Shown: positions 7,839 through 14,922 of the stretch, one piece after another
Layout: every line of letters begins with the position of its first letter
Numbering within the stretch: the first letter of the stretch is position 1
NCBI GenBank assembly: GCA_035997045.1
Contig: DASYIY010000023.1
Span: 1-48,486, forward strand
Length of the DNA stretch: 48,486 nt
Direction: 5' to 3'
From: VRUE01 sp035997045
GTDB lineage: Bacteria; Actinomycetota; Thermoleophilia; Solirubrobacterales; 70-9
The notes under the pieces: model-generated
What the model saw: the letters and a program-made list of their open reading frames with translations, nothing else
What the model was told of the DNA's origin: nothing
The model's database searches: none
Made by a program: the position numbers and the translations under genes

Positions 7839-8248
7839 GCGCCGAGCGCCCAGCCGACTACTCGCAGACGCTGGCGCAGCGGCTGGCGGAGATCGCTGAC
7901 GGCAAAGCGGCGACGGAGATCGTCGTCCTCGACATGCGCGGCCTCGTCTCCTACACCGACTTCCTGACGATCTGCACGGCGCGCAACGAGCGCCAGGCGC
8001 GGGCGATTGCCGACGAGGTGAAGCTGCGTCTCAAGGGGGAGCAGCAGCTGCTGCCCGCCGGTGCCGAGGCGGCCGAGGCGGCGGGCTGGATCGTCCTCGA
8101 CTACCTCGACTGCGTCCTGCATGTCTTCACTGAGGAGGAGCGGCAGCGCTACCAGCTGGAGGACCTCTGGCGGGAGGCGCCGAAGCTCGAGTTTCAGACG
8201 TCACAAGATGGCGTCCGAGGGCACCTCTACGGTGCCGCGCATGGCTAG
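7835..8248 (+). CDS. rsfS: Ribosome silencing factor RsfS
   Basis: Binds L14 on the 50S subunit and blocks 30S joining in slow growth. The 137-residue protein has the DUF143 fold signatures: EIVVLDMRGLVSYTDFLTIC, RNERQARAIADEV and GWIVLDYLDCVLHVFTEEER, then YQLEDLW. It starts at ATG 7835, overlapping the nadD stop, and its last codons overlap the next gene by 8 nt, so nadD-rsfS-DivIVA-like form one translational chain. Confidence 0.94.
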   Translation: MSAERPADYSQTLAQRLAEIADGKAATEIVVLDMRGLVSYTDFLTICTARNERQARAIADEVKLRLKGEQQLLPAGAEAAEAAGWIVLDYLDCVLHVFTEEERQRYQLEDLWREAPKLEFQTSQDGVRGHLYGAAHG

Positions 8249-8996
8249 CTTCAAGCGGTCGTTCCTCGGCTACCGGCGCTCCGATGTGGATGCGGCGCTT
8301 GCCTCCCGGGACGCAAGGAATTGGGCCCTGGAGCGCGACGCGCAGGAGGCGCTCGCGCGCTGCCGCGAGTCCGACGAGGCGGCCGCTCAGGCAGAGCAGG
8401 AGCTCGGCTCGCTCTCGGCGATGGTGATCGAGCGCGAGCGCGAGATTCGCGGCCTGCTCGAGCGCCTGGGCGAGGCCAACGAGCGCCACGACCGCAACGT
8501 CGCCTCGCTCGAGGCGGTCTCAGGCCGCCTCGAGGAGATCCAGGCCCAGGCCCGCGGCCAGGCGACGCGGATCCGGATGAAGGCGCTGCGCGAGGCGGTT
8601 GAGGTGGGACGCCGGGCGCAGGAGCTGAGCGAGGCACAGGCCGCCGGCAGCCCCGCGTCGAGCACCCCGAATGGAAACGGCAATGGCCACGCCGAGCCGA
8701 CCGCAAGGGACGTCTTCGAGGGCTTGGTCAAAGTCGAGATCGGCCCGCTCGACGACTTCTCCCAGCTCGTCGGCTTCGAGGACGCCGCCGGCCAGATCGG
8801 CGCCACCTCGGAGATCTCGGTCGAGCGCTTCTCCGAGGGTCGCGCCACGCTCTCGATGCGCCTCAGCGAGCCGACCGACCTTCTCCACGAGCTCGAGCAG
8901 CGCTCGCCGCTCGACTTCCGCGTCCGCCGCACAGCGGACGACAACGTCGTCCTCGACATCGACGACGAAGCCGGTCCCGAGCAGCGCGCCGCCTAG
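8241..8996 (+). CDS. DivIVA-like coiled-coil protein with C-terminal conserved domain
   Basis: A 251-residue protein. Residues 4-19 (FKRSFLGYRRSDVDAAL) resemble the membrane/curvature-sensing N-terminus of DivIVA-type proteins (Fxx..GY...VDxxL). About 25-130 is a Glu/Arg/Ala-rich coiled coil; about 138-155 is a Ser/Asn/Gly linker. Residues about 158-245 form a separate alpha/beta-looking domain (VEIGPLDDFSQLVGFEDAAG, then SVERFSEGRATLSMRL). Comparable two-part proteins occur in actinobacteria, with a presumed role in polar growth or division, but I cannot assign a function. ATG 8241 is preferred because the DivIVA-like motif starts at once; an in-frame ATG at 8208 is possible. Overlap with rsfS suggests coupled translation. 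tRNA-Cys follows. Confidence 0.75.
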   Translation: MASFKRSFLGYRRSDVDAALASRDARNWALERDAQEALARCRESDEAAAQAEQELGSLSAMVIEREREIRGLLERLGEANERHDRNVASLEAVSGRLEEIQAQARGQATRIRMKALREAVEVGRRAQELSEAQAAGSPASSTPNGNGNGHAEPTARDVFEGLVKVEIGPLDDFSQLVGFEDAAGQIGATSEISVERFSEGRATLSMRLSEPTDLLHELEQRSPLDFRVRRTADDNVVLDIDDEAGPEQRAA

Positions 8997-9049
8997 TCCG
9001 CAGAGGGCGACGAGGACCAACCCCCGGCGCCGCTACCCTTCATCCGCCC

Positions 9050-9120
9050 GGCGCCCTGGCGGAGTGGTTACGCAGCGGCCTGCAAAGCCGTTTACACCGG
9101 TTCGATTCCGGTGGGCGCCT
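9050..9120 (+). tRNA. tRNA-Cys (GCA)
   Basis: The acceptor strands GGCGCCC and GGGCGCC pair fully; the discriminator is T, the identity base for Cys. The anticodon loop is CTGCAAA (anticodon GCA), and the T loop is TTCGATT in CCGG..CCGG. CCA is not encoded. A -10-like TACCCT lies at 9034-9039. Confidence 0.95.
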
Positions 9121-9144
9121 TCATAACTTTCTCGGATCGTGTGG

Positions 9145-9417
9145 CTACTTATCGCGATGGCGCGTGTATCCGCGTTCATCCAGCATCTTGTAAAGCGTGC
9201 GGCGGCTAATGCCACCCGCTTTGCAGATATCGCTAGCGGTCGATCCGGCGTCCATGGCGTCCATCGCTAGGTCGCCGATCCGCTCGAGCTCCCGATGGAC
9301 CTCTTCGAGAGATGTCTGTCTACGCCTAGCAGCCTGCAGCAAGGCAAGCTCGATGCGTTTTTGCTCTGTCTTCAGCGTGTTGAGGGCTTCCTCTAGGGAC
9401 TTGCTCCGCTGAATCAC
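9145..9417 (-). CDS. Small coiled-coil / helix-turn-helix protein beside tRNA-Cys
   Basis: Ninety residues that I do not recognise as a named family. The first half (KSLEEALNTLKTEQKRIELA and following) is a likely coiled coil, and the C-terminal half has a helix-turn-helix of resolvase or Hin type (ASDICKAGGISRRTLYKMLD). The ORF faces tRNA-Cys tail to tail, 24 nt from it, and is visibly poorer in G+C than its neighbours, with codons such as CTA-, AAA- and TCT-type. tRNA 3' ends are frequent integration sites, so it may be a leftover or cargo of an integrated element, but no integrase or attachment-site repeat is visible. It could also be an ordinary small regulator. Confidence 0.65.
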   Translation of the reverse strand: MIQRSKSLEEALNTLKTEQKRIELALLQAARRRQTSLEEVHRELERIGDLAMDAMDAGSTASDICKAGGISRRTLYKMLDERGYTRHRDK

Positions 9418-9503
9418 ACGATGGCTATTCCGACGGAGACATAGATGGATGATTCCCTCCGGCTGCCCAACGGCCCACGGGCCGGTTCTGCAAGGCTGGG
9501 GAG

Positions 9504-10976
9504 ATGGCGGTCAACGTCGCAGAGGCGCCGCGCTCAACCGCATCGCCCACGATTCCGGACGATCAGGTGATCGTGCTCTTCGGGGCGACCGGCGACCTGG
9601 CGAAACGAAAGTTGCTGCCGGGAATCTTCCACCTCTTCGAGGCGGGGCTGATGCCGGAGCGCTTCGTCCTGATCGGCGCTTCGCGGAGCGGCCTCAGCGA
9701 GGACGAGTTCGTCGCGCTGGTGCGGGACGCCGTCTGCGGCTCCGGCCGCAGGCCCGAACCGGGGGAGTCCCTGGACCGCTTTGTCGAGAGCCTGCGTTTT
9801 GCCGCGCTTGGCGACGGCTTCGGCGACCTCGGCACGGCCGTGGTGCGGGCCAGGGAGGAGTTGGCCGAGGACGCGCAGCTCCTCCACTATCTCTCGTTGC
9901 CGCCCGTTGCCTATGCCGGCGTGATCGAAGGCCTCGGCCAATATGGGCTTGGAAAGGGCGCCCGGGTGATCATGGAGAAGCCGTTCGGTCGCGATCTCGC
10001 CTCCGCTCGCGAGCTCGACGCGCTTGTCCACACCGTCTTCGACGAGGAGCAGGTCTTCCGCATCGACCACTACCTCGGCCGCGAGGCGGTGCAGAACCTG
10101 CTGGCGCTGCGCTTCGCCAACGGCATGTTCGAGCCGATCTGGAACCGCAACCACATCGACCACATCCAGATCGACATTCCCGAGACGCTCTCGATCGGGA
10201 TGCGGGGCAGCTTCTACGAGGAAACGGGCGCCTTCCGCGACATGATCGTCACCCACCTCTTCCAACTGCTCAGCTTCGTCGCGATGGAGCCGCCGACCTC
10301 GCTCAGCCCGAAGGCGCTGATGGCGGAGCGAGGAAAGGTCTTCGACTCGATGCTGCCGCTTGAGCCAGGCGACGTGGTCCGCGGTCAGTACGCCGGCTAT
10401 CGCGACGAGGAAGGCGTCGCCGCCGAATCCGACACCGAGACCTTCGTCGCCCTGCGCGCCTACGTCGACAACTGGCGCTGGGAGGGAATTCCCTTCTTCC
10501 TGCGCTCCGGCAAGCGGCTGGCCGAGAACCACCACTTGCTGACGATCGCCTTCTCCGAGCCGCCGCGGCGGATGTTCCCGATCGATTGCACGCAGGTCGC
10601 CGAGCGCTTCGGCCACGATCACCTGACCTTCGAGCTCGGCGATCCGGGCAGTATCTCGGCCTCGTTCCTGGCCAAGGTGCCGGGCCCGAAAATGCGGCTG
10701 GGCGAGGCCCAGATGCGCTTCGACTACGCCGATAGTTTCGGCGGTCCGGCCCAGGCGCTCGATGCCTACGAGCGGCTGATCCACGACGTGATGGTCGGCG
10801 ACCGTACTCTCTTCACTACCTCTGAGGCGATCGAGCGGCTCTGGGAAATCGCCGATCCGGTCGTCCGCGAGCCGCCGCCGGTGGAGATCTACGAGCCGGG
10901 CTCCTGGGGTCCGGAGGGAGCTGCCGACGCGCTGCTTTCGCCGCATCGCTGGCACGCGCCGATGGCCCATTCCTAG
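9504..10976 (+). CDS. zwf: Glucose-6-phosphate 1-dehydrogenase
   Basis: Oxidises glucose-6-phosphate to 6-phosphogluconolactone, generating NADPH (entry to the pentose phosphate pathway). The 490 residues are normal. The nucleotide-binding motif GATGDLAKRKL is near residue 28, and the substrate/catalytic motif RIDHYLGRE is near residue 187; EKPFGRDL, the FRDMIVTHLFQLL region and PFFLRSGKRL also match. The ATG is preceded by a GGGGAG purine run. The gene stands alone: opca, tal, tkt and gnd are not adjacent. A convergent unknown gene ends 20 nt downstream. Confidence 0.97.
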   Translation: MAVNVAEAPRSTASPTIPDDQVIVLFGATGDLAKRKLLPGIFHLFEAGLMPERFVLIGASRSGLSEDEFVALVRDAVCGSGRRPEPGESLDRFVESLRFAALGDGFGDLGTAVVRAREELAEDAQLLHYLSLPPVAYAGVIEGLGQYGLGKGARVIMEKPFGRDLASARELDALVHTVFDEEQVFRIDHYLGREAVQNLLALRFANGMFEPIWNRNHIDHIQIDIPETLSIGMRGSFYEETGAFRDMIVTHLFQLLSFVAMEPPTSLSPKALMAERGKVFDSMLPLEPGDVVRGQYAGYRDEEGVAAESDTETFVALRAYVDNWRWEGIPFFLRSGKRLAENHHLLTIAFSEPPRRMFPIDCTQVAERFGHDHLTFELGDPGSISASFLAKVPGPKMRLGEAQMRFDYADSFGGPAQALDAYERLIHDVMVGDRTLFTTSEAIERLWEIADPVVREPPPVEIYEPGSWGPEGAADALLSPHRWHAPMAHS

Positions 10977-10996
10977 CGGCTCGGGCGAGGGCCTGC

Positions 10997-11587
10997 TCAG
11001 CTGAAGAGGTTCGGGTCCTGCCAGGGGTTGTTCATCGAGAGGCGGCGTTTCTGCGAGCGCTTGAAGAGGTAGCAACCGACGGCGCCGTTGCGCATCTCGG
11101 AATGGATGAACTTGCCGGTGACCAGCTTCCAGCCCTCGACCGTCACCGAGTTGAGGATGTCGACCGGATCGGTGGTGACAAAAGCGGGCGCCCCGATCAG
11201 GCCGGGAATGACCGTGGGCGGGAGTTCGTTGATCTCGAGTTCGTACTGAAAAAGGCGATGCCCTCGCTTGTAGGCGAGCCGGGCCCGTCCGGTCGGCGTC
11301 TGGAAGAAGGCTTGCTCCGCGGTCTCGACCGCGACAAGCTGCTTTTCGCGCTCGCGCTCCTCTGCCCGTTCTTCCCGGGCGGCCTTGTCGAGCGTGGGTA
11401 TCAGGGCCGAGCTACCGCGTAGCGACGGCAGTCGGAAGCCCCATCGCTTGCTCTCCGTATCGCTTGCGTCGGGGAGGACCCGCCCTGGCTGAGTGGCCTG
11501 GGGGGACCGGCGTCCGACGAGAAGCTGCCTCTGCTCGCTGACTGCGTCCACGGTAAGGAAACGCGTGGAGAAGGGAGCGCTTTGCAC
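10997..11587 (-). CDS. Conserved hypothetical protein, C-terminal FKR-type domain
   Basis: 196 residues from a GTG at 11587; the true start could be internal. About 65-100 is a charged Glu/Arg helix (AAREERAEEREREKQL), and the C-terminal half contains TPTGRARLAYKRGHRLFQYE and then VEGWKLVTGKFIHSE followed by GAVGCYLFKRS. The pattern EGW-L-...-G--G-YLFKR resembles small actinobacterial hypothetical proteins of unknown function. No signal peptide or membrane helix is seen. It converges on zwf. The terminator-like hairpin at 11691-11714 lies about 100 nt upstream on the same strand. Confidence 0.6.
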   Translation of the reverse strand: MQSAPFSTRFLTVDAVSEQRQLLVGRRSPQATQPGRVLPDASDTESKRWGFRLPSLRGSSALIPTLDKAAREERAEEREREKQLVAVETAEQAFFQTPTGRARLAYKRGHRLFQYELEINELPPTVIPGLIGAPAFVTTDPVDILNSVTVEGWKLVTGKFIHSEMRNGAVGCYLFKRSQKRRLSMNNPWQDPNLFS

Positions 11588-11911
11588 GCCGCAAAGTCCA
11601 ATATTCGGCTACTGCCGGATACCGTGGGGCGTATGGGCCGAATTTCAGCAACCCTGCCCGGCCCGTCGCGTTCAGATCCAGCGCAACGGAAAAGGGCCCC
11701 TTTCGGGGCCCTTTGAATCCGAAGGACGTGCCACCAGCGAGACTCTGTTTCCCTGGCTCGTCAGTCCTCAAGCCTTAATCGGTCGCTGCATCAATAAACA
11801 CCGGGCTAGTTGAAAAGTTGCACCCATTGCATCGGCACGTGCAGTGGCTGGCTTGAGACTGCGGCGCGCAGGCGTCGTCGGCCCACGCGCCGCTGCTAGA
11901 TTCAGGTCCCC
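11588..11911. other. 324-nt gap without a convincing gene; possible structured RNA on minus strand
   Basis: No ORF here resembles a protein. Read on the minus strand, it contains short inverted repeats (AGGAC 11723-11727 with GTCCT 11764-11768, and the nested CCAG/CTGG) followed by the strong hairpin at 11691-11714 and then the unknown gene. That order would fit a small RNA with its terminator, or a leader/attenuator. On the plus strand TAGATT (11897-11902) is a likely -10 box for tRNA-Val. Confidence 0.35.
11691..11714 (-). terminator. Perfect 10-bp GAAA-tetraloop hairpin, minus-strand terminator candidate
   Basis: AAAGGGCCCC and GGGGCCCTTT pair perfectly around a 4-nt loop, which reads GAAA on the minus strand, where a further T follows the stem. 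No gene ends just upstream on the minus strand, so it terminates an unrecognised RNA or acts in the leader of the 10997-11587 gene. Confidence 0.55.
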
Positions 11912-11984
11912 GGGCGCTTAGCTCAGTTGGGAGAGCGCCAGCTCGACAAGCTGGAGGTCACTGGTTCGAGCCCAGTAGCGCCCA
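11912..11984 (+). tRNA. tRNA-Val (GAC)
   Basis: A 73-nt cloverleaf: acceptor GGGCGCT/AGCGCCC with discriminator A, D-arm GCTC..GAGC, anticodon arm CCAGC-TCGACAA-GCTGG (anticodon GAC), T-arm ACTGG-TTCGAGC-CCAGT. CCA is not encoded. -10-like TAGATT at 11897-11902. Confidence 0.96.
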
Positions 11985-12017
11985 TCGTCCCGGCCCGCGA
12001 GACCCCGGTCCGCCGGT

Positions 12018-12452
12018 TCAGACCCCGGCCGGGAGCTTGACCTCGGTCAGGCGCAGGCTGTTGCCCGAGGGGTCGCGGAAGCCCGAGTCGATACCGTAGG
12101 GCCGCTCCTCGGGCGCCTCCGTGAACTCGACCCCGCGTGCCTTCAGTTCCTCGTATGAGGCCTGGCAGTCGTCGGTGGTAAGGAAGACGGTCCCCGAAAA
12201 GCCCTTTGCCATTAGGCCGCGGACCTGCTCGGCGGTCTCCTCGTCCATTACGGGCGGGCCAGGGATGGCCATCAGCACAATCGAGACGTCCTCCTGTCCA
12301 ACCGGCCCAACGGTGAGCCAGCGGAAGTCGCCCATCTCGGCAAGCGTGACGTCGGCGCGAACCTCCATGCCGACCTTCTCGGTGTAGAAGGCGAGCGCCT
12401 CCTCCTGATCGTGCACCCAGAGCTGCGCATTGGCGATTCTGAACATCGTCAT
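12018..12452 (-). CDS. VOC (glyoxalase/bleomycin-resistance) family protein
   Basis: 144 residues with one vicinal-oxygen-chelate module: ANAQLWVHDQEEALAFYTEK at the start, FSGTVFLTTDDCQASYEELK in the middle, and a terminal FRDPSGNSLRLTEV strand carrying the metal-site region. Start at ATG 12452 (MTMFRIANAQ) or two codons in. It lies 36 nt downstream of an AraC-type regulator on the same strand. AraC-VOC pairs of this kind are common in actinobacteria and usually form an autoregulated unit. The substrate cannot be read from the sequence. Confidence 0.85.
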   Translation of the reverse strand: MTMFRIANAQLWVHDQEEALAFYTEKVGMEVRADVTLAEMGDFRWLTVGPVGQEDVSIVLMAIPGPPVMDEETAEQVRGLMAKGFSGTVFLTTDDCQASYEELKARGVEFTEAPEERPYGIDSGFRDPSGNSLRLTEVKLPAGV

Positions 12453-12488
12453 CTCCTTCGTTCTTGGACTGAAAGGTCGACGGCGATG

Positions 12489-12923
12489 CTAGGTGCGGAC
12501 CGGCGTGCTGTCTTCTCGAAACGTGCGGTGTTGCGGGCGGGCGTAGGCCCGGACCACGCAGCCGGGGACCAGAGCACCGTGAGAGGCCGGTGGGTGAGCG
12601 GCGCGGTAGGCGGTCGGTGGGCGCCCGTAGGTGCGGCTGAAGCTGGTCGTGAAAGAGCCGATGCTCTGTAGGCCGACCGAGAGGCAGATGTCGGCGACCG
12701 AACGATCGGTGGTGCGCAGCAGCGCCGCCGCCCGCTCGAGCCTGCGGGTCAGCAGGTAGGCGTGCGGCGACTCGCCGAAGGCGCGGCGGAACTCGCGGCT
12801 GAAATGCGCGCGGGAGAGACCGGCCGCAGCTGCCAGGTCGTCGACGCCCAGCGGTTCGAAGTAGCGAGCGTCGGCGAGGTCCTTGGCGCGCAGCAGGTGA
12901 CGGGCGGGCGGGACATGCGCCAT
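12489..12923 (-). CDS. AraC-family transcriptional regulator (DNA-binding domain only)
   Basis: 144 residues consisting almost wholly of the two-helix-turn-helix AraC domain: PLGVDDLAAAAGLSRAHFSR and then SVADICLSVGLQSIGSFTTS, then FSRTYGRPPTAYR. There is no separate ligand-binding domain, so any sensing would be indirect. It is co-directional with, and probably controls, the VOC gene just downstream. It diverges from the membrane-protein gene at 12949, with only about 25 nt between the starts. Confidence 0.88.
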   Translation of the reverse strand: MAHVPPARHLLRAKDLADARYFEPLGVDDLAAAAGLSRAHFSREFRRAFGESPHAYLLTRRLERAAALLRTTDRSVADICLSVGLQSIGSFTTSFSRTYGRPPTAYRAAHPPASHGALVPGCVVRAYARPQHRTFREDSTPVRT

Positions 12924-12948
12924 GTCCGCAGTCTAGGCTCGCGGCCTC

Positions 12949-14766
12949 GTGGTCGGGACCTATGCAGCCGTGCTGGTCGTTTGCCTCGCCTCGCTGGCGA
13001 TCGGCCAGGCGGCGATCGCGCTCTGCGGCGTGCGGCGATGGTCCTGGCTGGCGCCGGCCGTCGGCCTGGCGTTGCTCTGCGCGATCTGCTGGGGGACCGT
13101 GCGCCTCGCAGGGGACGGGACGCCCTCGGCGGCCCTCGTCTTGCTATTGGCGGTGGGCTCGGTCGCCTATCTGTGGAATCGGCTCGAGAGCGGGGTAGGG
13201 GCCTTGCGGGCGGGCGCGCCGGTCGCCTTGCTCGCTCTCGCCGCGACCTCTCTGCCCTTCATCGCCGAAAGCCACTTCGGCATCCTCGGCACCAGCTTCA
13301 ACCCGGACATGTCCCAGCACCTTCTGGCGGCAGACCGCCTCGCCCACGGCGAGGGTTCCCAACTCCTGCACCAGGGCTATCCGCTAGGGCCTCACGCGAT
13401 CGTCGTTGCCCTAACCAAGGGCCTGGGCATCGGCCTGGTCCAGGGCTTCACGGGCCTCACGGTCGCCGCAGCCGTCCTCGCTTCCCTGACCGCCCTAACG
13501 GCCTTCCGCGACCAACCCGCCTACCTGCGCATCCCCGCAGCGCTGGTTGTGGGCCTCACCTACATGGTCGCCTCCTACTTCGCCCAAGGCTCCTTCAAGG
13601 AGACAATGCAGGCACTGTTTTTCCTCGCCTTCGCGCTGGCGCTGAGAGAGGCAACCCAAAATCCCACCTGGCGCGAGCTCCCCCTCCGTTTCGCTCCAGC
13701 GGCCATCCTGGCAGTGGGCAGCGTCTACACCTACAGCTTCCCGGGCCTGATCTGGCTGATCGGCGCCGCGGTCATCTGGGCAACCATGGAGCTCGTCCTG
13801 AGCCGGTTCGGAAGCTCGGCGGGTGGCGCGGATGCGGGGGGGCCGAGAACGGAGGCGAAGCCCCCGCCCGCAGGCCCCCCTGCATCCGCGCCAGGCCCCG
13901 CCGCCTGGCGGTCTGTCCTTTACGCAGTTCTCCTCTTCGCCGTCCTGATCGCCCCCGAGATCGGCCGCATGATCGACTTCCACAGCTTCGAGACCTTCGA
14001 CCCCAACGGCCCCGGTCTCGGCAACCTCTTCGGCCAGATCTCGCCTTTCGAGGCCTTCGGCATCTGGCCGTCGGGCGACTTCCGCCTCAGCCCCGGCGAC
14101 GGCGCCGTGCCCGCGCTCGGCTACTTCCTCGGTGCCGCCTACACCTCGATCCTGCTCCCCTACGGGCTCGTTCTCTGCTGGCGCCGCCGCGAGATCGCCC
14201 TGATCGCCGCCCTCGCCGCAGCCGCCCTCGCCTATGCGGCAGCCCGCATCGGCGGTACCCCCTATACCGCCGCCAAGGCGATCGAGATCGGCGCGCCGCT
14301 GGCGGCGCTCGTCATCGTCCTGCCGCTGCTGCGCCGGCCGGTCGCCTGGCTCTATCTGCTCGCCGCGGCGGGCTGCTCCCTCCTGGCGCTCGCCAACGCG
14401 CCGGTCGGCCCAAGCTCCTACTCGCCCGCCCTGACCGGCCTGCGTTCCGAGGTCGGCGAAGGCCCGACGCTCGTGCTGGCATCGCGCGAGTTGCTCGAGG
14501 ACGAACACGGCGTCCCCTACATCGCCTGGGAGTTGCGCGGCGGCCGCGTCTGCATCGACGCGACCGATGAAGCCGGAAATCGACCGCCCCCAGGTGTCCG
14601 CTTCGTGGTCGCGGAATCCGCACCTGGTCGGGCTCCGTTCCCCGGCCTGCGCGTAAAGCGCATCGCCCCGCCGTACGTCCTCTGGGAGAGAACCGCCCCG
14701 ATCCACAGCCACAGCCCCTGCCCCCTCATCGCCGTCCGCCAAGCCCGCCAGGGCCCTCCGCGCTAG
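12949..14766 (+). CDS. Large polytopic membrane protein, GT-C glycosyltransferase-like
   Basis: 605 residues from GTG 12949, with many hydrophobic segments (for example 5-25, 30-48, 55-70, 85-103, and repeated helices to about 480) followed by a soluble C-terminal part of about 125 residues. The first extracytoplasmic loop holds NPDMSQHLLAADRLAHGEG and a later His-containing GPHAIV stretch, the general plan of membrane mannosyl/arabinosyl-type GT-C enzymes. I infer a role in cell-surface glycan synthesis without knowing donor or acceptor. Residues about 290-322 are a Gly/Pro/Ala-rich loop whose DNA is a long inverted repeat (13825-13892), probably an in-frame insertion. The gene stands alone, and its stop abuts a further palindromic element. 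Confidence 0.7.
   Translation: MVGTYAAVLVVCLASLAIGQAAIALCGVRRWSWLAPAVGLALLCAICWGTVRLAGDGTPSAALVLLLAVGSVAYLWNRLESGVGALRAGAPVALLALAATSLPFIAESHFGILGTSFNPDMSQHLLAADRLAHGEGSQLLHQGYPLGPHAIVVALTKGLGIGLVQGFTGLTVAAAVLASLTALTAFRDQPAYLRIPAALVVGLTYMVASYFAQGSFKETMQALFFLAFALALREATQNPTWRELPLRFAPAAILAVGSVYTYSFPGLIWLIGAAVIWATMELVLSRFGSSAGGADAGGPRTEAKPPPAGPPASAPGPAAWRSVLYAVLLFAVLIAPEIGRMIDFHSFETFDPNGPGLGNLFGQISPFEAFGIWPSGDFRLSPGDGAVPALGYFLGAAYTSILLPYGLVLCWRRREIALIAALAAAALAYAAARIGGTPYTAAKAIEIGAPLAALVIVLPLLRRPVAWLYLLAAAGCSLLALANAPVGPSSYSPALTGLRSEVGEGPTLVLASRELLEDEHGVPYIAWELRGGRVCIDATDEAGNRPPPGVRFVVAESAPGRAPFPGLRVKRIAPPYVLWERTAPIHSHSPCPLIAVRQARQGPPR
13825..13892 (+). repeat. Inverted repeat inside a coding sequence, 20-bp arms
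   Basis: The left arm 13825-13844 and right arm 13873-13892 match as reverse complements at 19 of 20 positions, around a 28-nt apex. It is in frame within the membrane-protein gene and encodes a low-complexity Gly/Ala/Pro linker, much like in-ORF palindromic elements described in Rickettsia. Its apex is not clearly the same as that of the three intergenic palindromes. Confidence 0.7.
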
Positions 14767-14880
14767 CGGTCGCACTTTCAGCCTGTACGCGGAGGAAACT
14801 GCGACCGCAACGATCTGCGGGTCTGTCCTGACTCCCGATGTCGCAGGTCTCGCCGGATAGCGGCGGAAACTGCGACCGCA
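14766..14880 (+). repeat. Paired palindromic repeat between membrane-protein gene and thrS
   Basis: A 21-nt unit, GCGGMGGAAACTGCGACCGCA, occurs at 14789-14809 and 14860-14880 (20 of 21 identical). The first copy forms a hairpin with 14766-14779 (GCGGTCGCACTTTC, 13 of 14 pairs with 14795-14808), and the second can pair with GTCGCAG near 14840. The element begins at the last base of the preceding stop codon and ends about 40 nt before thrS, so it is either a repeat or a thrS leader/operator. Confidence 0.75.
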
Positions 14881-14922
14881 CCGCGGGGGGTGAATCGGGC
14901 GGCCCGTGGGTAGCATGGCCGG

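Noticed and set aside
11720..11785. Hammerhead-ribozyme-like words (CTGACGAG and GAAAC) on the minus strand
   Set aside because: The two core words are only about five bases apart, leaving no room for stem II, and no matching cleavage site is placed correctly.
9050..11984. Genomic island bounded by tRNA-Cys and tRNA-Val
   Set aside because: The interval contains zwf, a core gene of normal composition, and no integrase or direct repeat of a tRNA end; only the small HTH gene looks foreign.
14767..14922. T-box leader for thrS
   Set aside because: No T-box consensus, specifier loop or terminator/antiterminator pair could be found; only the palindromic repeat is present.
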